Source of the DNA: Planctomycetaceae bacterium | GTDB lineage: Bacteria; Planctomycetota; Planctomycetia; Planctomycetales; Planctomycetaceae | Assembly (NCBI GenBank): GCA_002724315.1 | Contig: PBOJ01000124.1 | Coordinates: 1-64,000 of the forward strand | Direction: 5' to 3' | DNA length: 64,000 bases | Part shown: positions 17,962 through 27,200 of the stretch, in pieces | Layout: each line of letters starts with the position of its first letter | Position numbering within the stretch: the stretch's first letter is position 1 | The notes under the pieces: generated by a model | Told to the model about the DNA's origin: nothing | The model's input: the letters and a program-made list of their open reading frames with translations, nothing else | The model's database searches: none | Position numbers and translations under genes: made by a program

Positions 17962-19848
17962 ATGAAACGGGGCGCGACGGATGAGGGGGCCGCGGGAGAC
18001 TCTGGTGTGAACGGTCCACGGTTCTTGGTTGCGTTGAGCCTGTTGGGGGCCATCCTGCTGTCCTGGGGCCCCGTCGGTTCATCGATCGCGAGTGCCCAGT
18101 CGTCGGCGCAGACCAACAGCCCGACCGAGGGCTCCGGCGAGTCGCAGAAGGTCGCCGTGCCCATCTCGGGAAGGGGGCTGCCGGAGTTTCCCGAAGCGTT
18201 TTCGCGGGGCATCGTTCTGCCGCATCCTCGTTCGGCGATTCACCAGGGCGGCGGCAACTACCTGAATCCTCTGCTCTACATCCCGCTGCTGGGTCTGTTC
18301 CTGTTGTGGACATGGACCTGCCACTGGGTCGATGACGACAGCAAGGCGCTGAAGGTCCGCAACGGGTTCTGGACGGCGCTGGTGATTCCCAGCGGCTGGA
18401 TCGGGTTCCTCTGCGCGCTGTGTGTTCCCAGGTTGCTTGGTTTTCCGGTGCTGTTGCTGGCTTACGTGATTCCGAACTGGCTCTACGTTGTCGAACGCAA
18501 CGCCAAGGTGCCCGACTCGGCCAAGGTGATGACCCCCGCCCATTTCCGACGGATTCTCAGACGGCTTGGTCTGCCCGTGGGGGGAGGGCGAACCGCCGAA
18601 GTGTCCTCGGGACCCGATATCCAGTTCATCGGCAAGTCCGACGGGCGAGGCGGTGACGATGGCCGCAGCCGTCAGGTCGAAAATTCCCGAGGCTACATGG
18701 CGGCCAAGGAACTGGTCTACGATGCCATCGTTCGCCGCGCGACGGACATTCACCTGGAGCCGAAGACCGAGGAGGTTGCGGTCCGGATGCGGATCGACGG
18801 AGTGCTCTATGCGATGGAGCCGTTCGATATCTCTGTCGGCAACGCCGTGGTCAATGTCTGCAAGGTGCTGGGGGCGATGGACATCACCGAGAAGCGGCGG
18901 TCACTGGACGGCAGCTTCCAGGCGGTCACAGAAGGCCGTCGGATCGACTTCCGCGTCGCCACCCAGGGGACCAACTACGGCGAGAAGTTGAGCCTGCGGA
19001 TTCTCGACCAGTCCAACTCGGTCAGCACCCTCGATGACCTTGGCCTCCGCAAGCAGATGACCGACGGACTGGGCGACGTGATCCACCAGCCGCACGGCCT
19101 GCTGTTGGTCTGTGGACCGACCGGGGCCGGCAAGTCGACGACGTTGTATGCCGCGCTCAACGAGATCGACACGTTTCAACGCAACGTGATCACGATCGAG
19201 GATCCGGTCGAGTACCGCATCGACAATGTCAACCAGATCGAGATCAACTCTCGGGCCGGAAACTCGTTCGCCTCGAGTCTCCGCAGCGTGTTGAGGCAGG
19301 ATCCCGACGTGGTGATGATCGGAGAAATCCGGGACGTCGAGACGGCCAACATCGCCTGCCAGGCGGCCAACACGGGACACATGGTGTTTTCGACAGTCCA
19401 CGCCAATGACACAATCACGGCTCTGTACCGCATCATCGATCTCGAGGTCGAGCCCTTCATGCTGGCCAGTTCGCTCTCGGGAATCCTCGCACAGCGACTC
19501 GTTCGGCGTCTGTGCTCCAAGTGCAAGGAACCGTACAAGCCCAAGCCCGAGTTTCTCCGGCAGGCGAACTTGCCGGCTGAGCGGATCAGCAAGTTCTACC
19601 GTCCGCCGAAGAATCCCGAGACCGAGTGTCCGGCGTGCGGCGGTTTGGGTTACCGCGGCCGAATCGGTGTTTTTGAACTGCTTCCGGTCAACGACCGGAT
19701 GAGAGACATGATCCGAGATCAGTCGGCGATGACGGCCATCCGGGCCGAGGCTCGCAAAGGTGGCATGTTGTACATGAAAGAGGAGGGGCTGAGACTGGTT
19801 GTCCGCGGCGTCACCTCAGTCGATGAACTGTTGCGAGTCGTCAAGTAG
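17962..19848 (+). CDS. GspE/PilB-family assembly ATPase with an added membrane-spanning N-terminal region
   Basis: 628 residues. The C-terminal two thirds is a standard GspE/PilB ATPase: RATDIHLEPK, Walker A GPTGAGKSTT (about residue 384), TIEDPVEYR, RQDPDVVMIGEIRD, GHMVFSTVHAND, and a zinc-binding CSKC...CPACGGLGYRGR tetracysteine motif. The N-terminal 200 residues are not the usual MshEN/PilB N-domain. They contain a signal-peptide-like hydrophobic stretch (about 15-45) and then three predicted membrane helices (about residues 95-185), followed by a His/Arg linker. This implies a membrane-anchored extension ATPase. Tightly linked to pilT upstream (5 bp) and to the CvpA-like gene downstream (17 bp). 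Confidence 0.85.
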   Translation: MKRGATDEGAAGDSGVNGPRFLVALSLLGAILLSWGPVGSSIASAQSSAQTNSPTEGSGESQKVAVPISGRGLPEFPEAFSRGIVLPHPRSAIHQGGGNYLNPLLYIPLLGLFLLWTWTCHWVDDDSKALKVRNGFWTALVIPSGWIGFLCALCVPRLLGFPVLLLAYVIPNWLYVVERNAKVPDSAKVMTPAHFRRILRRLGLPVGGGRTAEVSSGPDIQFIGKSDGRGGDDGRSRQVENSRGYMAAKELVYDAIVRRATDIHLEPKTEEVAVRMRIDGVLYAMEPFDISVGNAVVNVCKVLGAMDITEKRRSLDGSFQAVTEGRRIDFRVATQGTNYGEKLSLRILDQSNSVSTLDDLGLRKQMTDGLGDVIHQPHGLLLVCGPTGAGKSTTLYAALNEIDTFQRNVITIEDPVEYRIDNVNQIEINSRAGNSFASSLRSVLRQDPDVVMIGEIRDVETANIACQAANTGHMVFSTVHANDTITALYRIIDLEVEPFMLASSLSGILAQRLVRRLCSKCKEPYKPKPEFLRQANLPAERISKFYRPPKNPETECPACGGLGYRGRIGVFELLPVNDRMRDMIRDQSAMTAIRAEARKGGMLYMKEEGLRLVVRGVTSVDELLRVVK

Positions 19849-19865
19849 AGCGGCGGAAAAAAGAT

Positions 19866-20600
19866 ATGGGCGGAATCGATATCTTGTTGTTGATCATCCT
19901 TGGACTGGTCACTTGGAGCGTGGCCAGCGAGGGGATCTGGGGAGCGTCACTGACGAGCCTGATCGTGATTTTCAGCGGGCTGCTGGCGATGAACTTCTTC
20001 GAGCCCGTGGCCGGAATGCTCGAGGGGTTTGGGAGCAGCCTTTGGTGGCGAAGCCACTGTGATATTCTCGCGCTACTGGGACTGTTTGCCGGACTCGTGT
20101 TGGGTCTTCGAACCCTCACCGATCGCATCTCGCCCCGTTTCATCACCTCCGATCGCCTCGCCTATGAACTCGGACGCTGGGGCGGCGGCCTCCTGGCCGG
20201 ATATGTCACGATGGCATTCCTGTTGACTGCTTTGCACACCGGACCATTCCCGAGAAACTTCTGGGGGTTCACACCCGAGCGGAGAAACCTGCTGAACATC
20301 GTGGCACCCGATCGGCAGTGGCTCGGCTTCACTCAGTGGGTCTCCGAAGAAACGCTCAAGAGAAGCGGCGGCGGCAAGGTCTTCGACGGTCCACGCACGA
20401 TCCGAGCGTCCACCGGCGAGGGGATCGGACCACATGCCAACACCACGTGGCCGTCGTTCATCATCCGTTATGCGACCAGGCGACAGCAGATTGCCAGTGG
20501 CACTCTGGCCATCGGCGGGGGAGCGACGTCGTCGGGTGGTGGAGTCAGGATCGAACAGGGAATGCCGTCGCGGGGAGGTGGTGGCGGGCCGACGTTCTGA
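19866..20600 (+). CDS. CvpA-like membrane protein
   Basis: 244 residues. Four hydrophobic segments lie in the first 130 residues (IDILLLIILGLVTWSV, SLTSLIVIFSGLLAMNFF, ILALLGLFAGLVLGLRTL and GGGLLAGYVTMAFLLTAL), in the pattern of CvpA/colicin V production family proteins. A soluble tail ending in a glycine-rich stretch follows. The molecular role of CvpA proteins is poorly defined; they affect envelope functions in other bacteria. It is the last gene of the hisF-pilT-pilB-like + strand run, and converges with the sigma54 activator gene, 17 bp apart. Confidence 0.6.
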   Translation: MGGIDILLLIILGLVTWSVASEGIWGASLTSLIVIFSGLLAMNFFEPVAGMLEGFGSSLWWRSHCDILALLGLFAGLVLGLRTLTDRISPRFITSDRLAYELGRWGGGLLAGYVTMAFLLTALHTGPFPRNFWGFTPERRNLLNIVAPDRQWLGFTQWVSEETLKRSGGGKVFDGPRTIRASTGEGIGPHANTTWPSFIIRYATRRQQIASGTLAIGGGATSSGGGVRIEQGMPSRGGGGGPTF

Positions 20601-20617
20601 TCGACATGGCCTCGTGT

Positions 20618-23600
20618 TCAGTCGAGCCCGTGCTTTTTGAGCTTGCTGAAAAATGTGCTGCGAGGAAGCCCCAGTGAGCGGGCCGCACGGGCCTTGTTTC
20701 CGCCGGAATCTCTTAGCGCGTTGAGCAACCAGTCCCGTTCGTTGCCGCTTTCGGCCCGGACAGGCGGTGCGTTGTCCGAGGCGGCATCTGTTTGAGACAC
20801 CCGTCCGGCGAGCACCACGGGACGCGACTCGGGACCCTGGGCCCGCACGTCATCCGGGAGATCTTCGATCCCGATCGTCTCGTCGTCGGTCAACACTGCA
20901 GCCCGCTCGATGGCATTCTCCAGTTCGCGGATGTTCCCCGGCCAGTCGTAATTCAACATGGCCGAAACGGCGGATTCGTTGATGTTGGTGATTGTCTTGT
21001 TGAGCCGGCTGCTGCTGCGTTTCAGGAAGTGGACGGCCAATTCCACGATGTCCTCTTTCCGTTCGGAAAGCCCGGGGAGTTCGATCGAGATGACGTTGAG
21101 ACGATAAAAGAGGTCCTCTCGGAACCGGTTGGCGTTGATCAGGGCCTTGAGGTCCTGGTGCGTGGCGGTGATCAGTCGGACATCGACCTCGATTGTGCGT
21201 GCTCCGCCGACCGGTTCGAAGGACCGGGTCTGGAGAACCCTCAGCAACTTGATCTGGGTCTCCAAGGAGATATCTCCAATTTCGTCAAGGAACAGGGTGC
21301 CGCCGTTGGCCAATTCGAAACGTCCCACGCGGTCGCGATGGGCACCGGTGAATGCTCCCTTGACGTGTCCGAACAGTTCACTCTCCAGCAGGCTGGTGCT
21401 GAGTGCGGCGCAGTGCACCCGCACAAGAGGGCCATCCCGTCGTGAACTGTTCTCGTGGATCGCCTGGGCGAGCAGTTCCTTGCCGGTGCCGCTGGGGCCG
21501 TGAATCAGGACACTCGCCTCGCTGCCGGCAACCTTCTGGACTGTTTGCAGGACGCGGTTCAGAGCCGGAGAACTGCCGATGATCGGTTCTCGGTGGAAGA
21601 CGTTGTCGGTGGGCGGTTCGAGAGATGGTGTGGGCCGAGACAGGGCTGCGTCGCCGGCGTGAGACAGTTGAGCCTCGACGACCGCAATTCGGCGTTCCTG
21701 TTCGGCAATTGTTTCGACCTTGTCCTGAAGCTCGTCGTTCAAACGAGTGACGTCCCGGTGCACTCTTGCACTGTGCAACGCAACGCTGGTGACTTGCCCC
21801 AGGGCACCCAGAAACGTCAGGTCTTCGGCAGTGTAGGTTGTTTCATCCGGTTTGCTGCCCAGTGCGACAAGCACACCGAGACGGCCGTCGAGTTCGAGGC
21901 CGTAAAGGAGTTCAGCCGAGAGGGCCTGCATCACCGGCCAAGCCGGGCCGGATTCGGCCTGCGATCCGCCCTGTCGCGGGCCAAGGATATGGGCGTGGGT
22001 TTGCAGCTGCTCGATCGATTCCGGTTCGAGAATGACCTGCAACGGGACCTCACGGTCTGGAGTGCCTCTCACAGCTGCCAGTCGGAATGTGTCGGGCTTT
22101 TGTTCGAGCAGGTAGATGGACGCCGAGCGGACCTGGAACACGTCGTGACAGGATCCAAGCATTCGGTCTGCCAGGGATTGGGGGTCGCCGACCCGTACCA
22201 CCGCCTGGTTGATCCGTTCCATTGCCGTGTGCAGACGGTACTTCTCGCGGAAAAATCTGCGGTCGATCATCTGTTGAATTCGGCCACGCAGCCACAACAG
22301 AATCAGTGATGTGACCACCAGGATCGTTCCCAGGGTCAGGATTCTCTGGGCCCCCGGAGCGGCATCCTGTTGATGGGCTAGGCGATCGAGCACCAACAAC
22401 ACCGTTGACATCGCCACGCCAAACCCAACGGCCAACAGGACACGGGCGAGATAGAACATCAAGCCACGGCTGACGAGTTCGTCGATCAGCATCAGCTTGT
22501 GTCGAATGATTCCCACGGCGTAAGCGCACAGGAACGACAGACTGGCCAGGAACATCGAGAACCGGGTCGTCCAGCCCAGCGCAAACTCGACTCGGTGGTC
22601 GTTGTTGTTGGACAGGGCGAGCACCAGCGTATAGCCGACCGGGACTGTCGCCAGCAGGCCGGCCCACAACAGCCACTCGAGCTGGTTCTTTTCGATCGGG
22701 TGCCGCGTTTTGCGGCGACTGTGGGCCAGCACGACCAGCAGGGCCAGGAAACAGACTCCGGCGAAGGCCAGAAACACGTCGATCAACACCCGGATCAGCA
22801 GAAGGCAGGACTTCATCGATGCCAGTGCCGAGTCATCGTCCCCGAACCGGCTGAACCATCTCGCTCGTTCCAGTACCAGCAGCAACAAAAGGCCGGAAGC
22901 GAGCGGGATCGTATAACCAACCCACAGTGTCGGTCGACTGTGGGTCGTGAGCGGAAAACGCAACCGGGGGTAGGCGAGAAAAAAGTGAAGCGATACGACT
23001 GGAAGCAACACCCCGCAGACGATAAACGGGATGTTCAACCAGAGGCTGCCAGCCACAAGCCACCAGTGGAAGCCACCGACAAAAGCCACCAAAGTCACGA
23101 TGCACATCCCGAAAAACAGGACGGCCGACCGATCTTCCTGTCGACGCCACACCGCCAGGGCACTGACGGCAAACACACCCAATTGTAGAAGGAACCAGAC
23201 AAGGCTCAGCACGATGTCCGAGGTTGGGATGTCCTGCACCTGGACGTACGTTTCCTTTCGTACCCAGGTGGGAGGAGCCCCGGAATCCGCCGATCGCAAT
23301 GGGGTGTAGAACTCCAGCCGCACCCATCGGACCATGGACGAATCCTGGATCAACTCGGGAGCAACATCCATGAGTTCGGCGATGTCTGCCCCTTCGGGCA
23401 ATTGGCCATTCGCCTTCAGTGGTGCTCGCCGAAGCTTCGAGACCTGGCGGGAGAAGTCGAAAAATGAATGGACCGGTGCCTCGGCCATTCGCGTCAGAAT
23501 GTCACCTTCAGATGGAATCGGAAGATGTGGTGCCACTCCGTTTTGAGCCAATTCGACCTTCCGCATGACCACACCCTGCACCGAGGCAGGCAGGTCCGCA

Positions 23601-23761
23601 GGACGCGTTGAATCCAAAAGGAGGCAACGGATCCGCAGGTCGGGACTGGTTGCGACATAGGTCAGGACGACGATGCAATAGAGTATCGCCAGTGTGCCGG
23701 TGGTCGCCAGAATTTGCCGGGATTGAAGTCCTCGAAAACGCACCACCACCGCCCTCATCAT
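20618..23761 (-). CDS. Membrane-embedded sigma54-dependent transcriptional activator (7TM-like region + GAF + AAA+ + Fis HTH)
   Basis: About 1047 residues. Domains in order: a first transmembrane helix (about 15-40), a periplasmic segment of about 150 residues, a block of about seven further hydrophobic helices to about 455, and a GAF-like sensory domain (about 530-680). A short coiled coil follows, then a complete sigma54 AAA+ domain: IIGSSPALNRV, Walker A GPSGTGKE (about 755), the sigma54-contact loop GAFTGA (about 804), FLDEIGDI, and RFREDLFYRLNV. It ends with a Fis-type helix-turn-helix (GGNKARAARSLGLPRSTFFSKL). Most enhancer-binding proteins are soluble; here the activator itself is predicted to be in the membrane. 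Start: an ATG pair at 23761/23758 is preferred; an in-frame TTG exists at 23779. Its 5' region holds palindromes and a sigma54 promoter facing away, so it probably controls that promoter and perhaps itself. Confidence 0.9.
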   Translation of the reverse strand: MMRAVVVRFRGLQSRQILATTGTLAILYCIVVLTYVATSPDLRIRCLLLDSTRPADLPASVQGVVMRKVELAQNGVAPHLPIPSEGDILTRMAEAPVHSFFDFSRQVSKLRRAPLKANGQLPEGADIAELMDVAPELIQDSSMVRWVRLEFYTPLRSADSGAPPTWVRKETYVQVQDIPTSDIVLSLVWFLLQLGVFAVSALAVWRRQEDRSAVLFFGMCIVTLVAFVGGFHWWLVAGSLWLNIPFIVCGVLLPVVSLHFFLAYPRLRFPLTTHSRPTLWVGYTIPLASGLLLLLVLERARWFSRFGDDDSALASMKSCLLLIRVLIDVFLAFAGVCFLALLVVLAHSRRKTRHPIEKNQLEWLLWAGLLATVPVGYTLVLALSNNNDHRVEFALGWTTRFSMFLASLSFLCAYAVGIIRHKLMLIDELVSRGLMFYLARVLLAVGFGVAMSTVLLVLDRLAHQQDAAPGAQRILTLGTILVVTSLILLWLRGRIQQMIDRRFFREKYRLHTAMERINQAVVRVGDPQSLADRMLGSCHDVFQVRSASIYLLEQKPDTFRLAAVRGTPDREVPLQVILEPESIEQLQTHAHILGPRQGGSQAESGPAWPVMQALSAELLYGLELDGRLGVLVALGSKPDETTYTAEDLTFLGALGQVTSVALHSARVHRDVTRLNDELQDKVETIAEQERRIAVVEAQLSHAGDAALSRPTPSLEPPTDNVFHREPIIGSSPALNRVLQTVQKVAGSEASVLIHGPSGTGKELLAQAIHENSSRRDGPLVRVHCAALSTSLLESELFGHVKGAFTGAHRDRVGRFELANGGTLFLDEIGDISLETQIKLLRVLQTRSFEPVGGARTIEVDVRLITATHQDLKALINANRFREDLFYRLNVISIELPGLSERKEDIVELAVHFLKRSSSRLNKTITNINESAVSAMLNYDWPGNIRELENAIERAAVLTDDETIGIEDLPDDVRAQGPESRPVVLAGRVSQTDAASDNAPPVRAESGNERDWLLNALRDSGGNKARAARSLGLPRSTFFSKLKKHGLD

Positions 23762-23794
23762 AGAAACGCTGGGAACCAATTCCCATCGTCCCAG

Positions 23795-23827
23795 TTCGGC
23801 GCCGAAAACTCAACATTCGGCGCCGAA
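23795..23827. promoter_or_regulatory. Twin palindromes TTCGGCGCCGAA, 21 bp apart
   Basis: Two identical perfect 12-bp palindromes at 23795-23806 and 23816-23827. Their centres are exactly 21 bp apart, about two helical turns, so dimers would bind the same DNA face. A right half-match GCGCCGAA occurs again at 23837-23844. They lie 34 bp upstream of the activator ATG and about 170-190 bp upstream of the predicted sigma54 start site, a normal enhancer distance. I infer that the neighbouring activator binds them. Confidence 0.65.
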
Positions 23828-23879
23828 CGGGTGGTCGCGCCGAAAAGTTTGTTGGACGAATCCGGTTTCTTCTCGGTAG

Positions 23880-23920
23880 GGATTAATTACATTAAATGAA
23901 AAATGACAATGGTTTACGGT
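23880..23920 (-). promoter_or_regulatory. AT-rich probable promoter region of the activator gene
   Basis: A markedly AT-rich patch (GATTAATTACATTAAATGAA and following) in an otherwise GC-rich chromosome, 120-160 bp upstream of the activator ATG. TTGTCA followed by TAATTA/TTAATC on the minus strand is -35/-10-like but with imperfect spacing. Transcription from here would cross the twin palindromes, which is compatible with autoregulation. Confidence 0.3.
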
Positions 23921-23937
23921 AACTTGTTCTGAGGCTG

Positions 23938-23949
23938 TACGGCGCCGAA
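23938..23949. promoter_or_regulatory. Promoter-proximal third palindrome, TACGGCGCCGAA
   Basis: Eleven of twelve bases match the twin palindromes upstream. It is centred about 50 bp before the predicted sigma54 transcription start and 18 bp before the -24 element. It could be a weaker binding site of the same protein. Confidence 0.5.
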
Positions 23950-23965
23950 ATGGCCTGTTGTCCTA

Positions 23966-23982
23966 TTGGTACGGGAATTGCA
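23966..23982 (+). promoter_or_regulatory. Sigma54 (-24/-12) promoter
   Basis: TTGGTACGGGAATTGCA matches the sigma54 consensus YTGGCACGN4TTGCW at all defined positions except C to T in GGYAC. GG (23968-23969) and GC (23980-23981) have exactly the required 12-bp offset. Predicted +1 is at about 23993. It points rightward, away from the sigma54 activator gene, into a 206-nt stretch that ends in a terminator. Confidence 0.7.
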
Positions 23983-23992
23983 TTTTGTCCGA

Positions 23993-24198
23993 GTACGTCC
24001 GCGATATATGTGGACAATTCCTCAGCCCAGCCAGGGCCCTCGGAAACCATTGAGAACCAACGACCAGTCCAGTATTTCGACAGAGCAGGTCCCCTGAAGG
24101 CAGCCTGACCCACTTTCTGCCATTCAGCGTCCTCCGACGCGACAGGCACTGTTGAACTGAACTGATCGCTCGAACGGGATTCGAGGGTCCTTTTTTTT
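23993..24198 (+). ncRNA. Candidate sigma54-dependent small RNA, about 206 nt
   Basis: Defined by the -24/-12 promoter upstream and the intrinsic terminator at its 3' end. It contains at least one additional perfect hairpin (GCGTC-CTCC-GACGC, 24127-24140). The longest internal + strand ORF from an ATG (24008) is 29 codons without a visible ribosome site, so a regulatory RNA is more likely than an mRNA. Its 3' end stops 25 bp before the stop codon of the convergent AsmA-like gene. The layout resembles sigma54-driven sRNAs encoded beside their activator in other bacteria. This is inference from sequence signals only; no homologue is recognised. Confidence 0.5.
24164..24198 (+). terminator. Intrinsic terminator of the candidate small RNA
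   Basis: The core stem CTCGAA (24169-24174)/TTCGAG (24180-24185) has a CGGGA loop. It is extended by GATC/GGTC pairing (24164-24167 with 24186-24189, one G bulge) and followed by C and T8 (24191-24198). The T-run is on the + strand, so it cannot serve the minus-strand AsmA-like gene. Confidence 0.72.
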
Positions 24199-24222
24199 GC
24201 GCGCCACCAGTTTTGGCGGCGT

Positions 24223-27200
24223 TCACCTGAGTCGGCCATTGTCGATGGTCCGGGCCGCAGGCGATGTGAGCGGAAACGGCCGACGTCGATGTCCGAACGG
24301 GGCATTCAGCGGTGGTAGTTGGCGCCGGCCGGCGGGGTTGTCCAAGGCGCTGAGGAATCCTCTCAGTGCGTCATCGAACACAGGTGCGGGGCGGATTCTA
24401 GCTTGAGGGTTGTTGGCCTTTCCATCGACGCGGACGGCGACCCACCCGGTTGTCAGAGGTGCGATGAGTGGTTGGAGGAAAGGAATTGGGAGTCGGGATT
24501 GTGGCAACATCGAGTAGAAATCCAGTCCGACCTGTCCGGCGAAGGTGGCTTCGCCGCGCCCGCGAAGCTGCAGGGAGTTTCCGACGAGATCGATGCTGTT
24601 GAAACGGAACCGGGAATTGGCCAACTGGAAGTCACACTGAGCGTACCGGAAAGCGGTTTGTTGGGGCGGTCCGAGGCTGAGCACGTCGAAGAGTTGGACG
24701 ACGATGGGCAGTTCGTAGAGTTCAGCGGGACTGATCTGCAACTGTCCTCTGCCGGTGATTGTTGAGGGCGAATTCCCTTTTCCCCTCAGGTCGAGCCAGC
24801 CTCTCATCACTCCCTTGAGGTTCTTGGGATCCCGAAGGTATTGCCGGGCGAACTGTTGGAGCTTCGCTTCGGAGAGGTTCATTTTGACGTGGTAGTTGGA
24901 CTGCTTGTTGATACGGGCCTGTGCGTCCAGAGTGAACAGCCCGCCGACGGCCCTGGCGGTGACACGTTCGGCAAGCGGGATGGCCAGGTTGGCACGTCGG
25001 CCGTTGAGAGGAGCGAAGGCCTGGCTGGAACCCAGGACCAGGTCCTGGTTGCGGTACTGGAACGGTCCGCGGATGTCGCGGAAACGATATCCCCAGAGGC
25101 TGGCGGATTCGAGGGCAAAATGGCCGGTCATTTCGGCGTGTTGCCCATACCATTTGCCGCGGCTGGTGATCTGTCCGGTAACGTTTTCGAGTTGGACTCC
25201 AGCGGAGAGGCGATTGTCTGGAAGCCGCGTCTGAAGATTCCACGCCGCGGTGATCGGGAATCCGGGATCACCGGCTCCACGGAGTTCGATAAGTCCTTCG
25301 AGATCGAAGGGGCGTTCCGGGTTGAGGCTGGCTACGGTGTCCCGCAGTCGGCCGGGCAGAGCATCACGAAGATCCTTGTCGGCTACCAATCCCTCGCAGA
25401 GCAAGGGGTCAAGCCGCAACATCCAGTCCTTTCGTCGATCGATCTCGAGCACGCCTTTCGAGGTCACCCGGGTCGGTCCGTGTCGTGCGACGAACGAGGT
25501 GAGCGTGAGTCGGCGTTGATTGTCGTCGGACCGTCCGAATCGGCCAGTGGCCTGGGCGTCGGTGAGCTTGTAGGGGAATCCGGTCAGTTGCAGAGTTCCG
25601 GAATCGACCGTGAACCGCGGGATGGAGACATGGATTGGCTGGGTGCCGTGGCGTCGGATCTCGACACGGCCGTCGAGCAAACCTCCGAGACGGACACGAT
25701 CCCACAGCTGCCGGAGTTCTTTTGAGCAGGCGGCACGAAGATGGGAATCCAGGGGGACGCGTCGAGTTTCGAGATCGAGTTGAAAGTGTCCAGGATGTCC
25801 GGGACGTCCGTCGAAATTTCCGGAGCCGGTGAGCGACGCGGTTGCGTGTCGTCCCGTCAGTTTGTTGAAGTGCCACGAATAGTCGTTCGGAGTGATCGCG
25901 GCCGTGAACTCTCCACCGATCTCCTCGACCAGCCATGGGAATCCTTGATAGCGGACCGATACGTCGACGAATCGGCCGTTGAGTGTGGTGGTCAGTTTCT
26001 GGTTGAGACCGGGAGGACGAATCAGCCTGCCGCGTACGTCGGCTGCTCCTGCCAGTTTCATGGCTTCCAGCGACCGGCGGACGTTGGGCGAGACAGCCTG
26101 GAAGAGTTGTTGGTTGATCGGCAGACGATCGACGGACAGGTTGATCTGCGATTGTGCGGCGGGGCCGGCATTGAGGACCTGTCCGCGAAAGTGGATGGGG
26201 CGACCACTGGCGATCGCATCAATCTCGACCAGCAGGTCTTTCGTCCTCCCTTTCTGAGTCAGGGTGCCGGTGATGTTTTCGAGCGGATATGGGAATCGGG
26301 CGTGACGGACCCGACAGTTCTTTGGGGAGAAGACCGAGTCAGAGAATTGCCAGAGGCCGTTTCCGGTTGGCTGTAGTGTCGCGGAGACGTCGGCTCGGCC
26401 CGAAGGTGAATACACATCGAACAGCGGTTGCCACTGTTCGGGGAGACTGCCGCGGAGGCGTTGGTCGATCGCCAGGTTCTTCAACGCCACATCGAGTTGT
26501 CCTGTCGGGGGATCGGTCGTCAGTTCCAGCAGGCCGTTGACGGTGAGCGTTGTGTCGAGGTCGCGGCCGGACAGGGTCTTGACCTGAAGGTGACGCGGAT
26601 CGAGATAGAGCTGGCCGGAGAGGTGGTCAATGATCCGGGGCTGGTCGGACGGGTAGGGGAGTTGCAGGCGTCCTTGTTTGAGAGTCAGAAGCAGCTTGTA
26701 GTCCAGGTCATCCGACAACTGACGACTCGAGACACGGAAGTCGAGATCTCCGAGCGCGGCCAGCGTGACATCTGTCGCCTGGAATGGCAGGCGGTTGGGG
26801 TGGTCATCGGCCGTTCCAGAGGAGAGGGTCGAGATGAACTCGTGCAAACTCGGTTCGATGACCAGGTCGCCGAGTTGGCCGCTGATCGAAAAGTCATTTT
26901 CGGTGACCTGCCAATGCCCGGAAAGCGTCAGTTGCGCCTCGGGCGAGGACGCGTCGGGGTTCTCGATCTGTCCGGTGCCGTCGACCAGATAGCGATCGGA
27001 CCCGGCCGGGACGAGCCGAAGATTGAGGTTGGAAAGTGAGCGGACCTGGGGTGAGTCGGCGTCGAGGGCGATCTCGATCTGGCCACGATCGATGGTCCAT
27101 TCGGGGAACATCGTCCGACCGTTTTGCTCGAGTGCGAGGTCTCGCCAGTTCCAGCCGCCTCGGATGTCACGAGCCAGCCGCAGGCGGGGTTCGTGCAGCG

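Noticed and set aside
23892-24305. Minus-strand ORF of up to 137 codons spanning the region upstream of the activator gene
   Set aside because: Low-complexity, no recognisable domain or ribosome site. It overlaps the end of the AsmA-like gene and runs through the sigma54 promoter and T8 terminator, which explain the region better.
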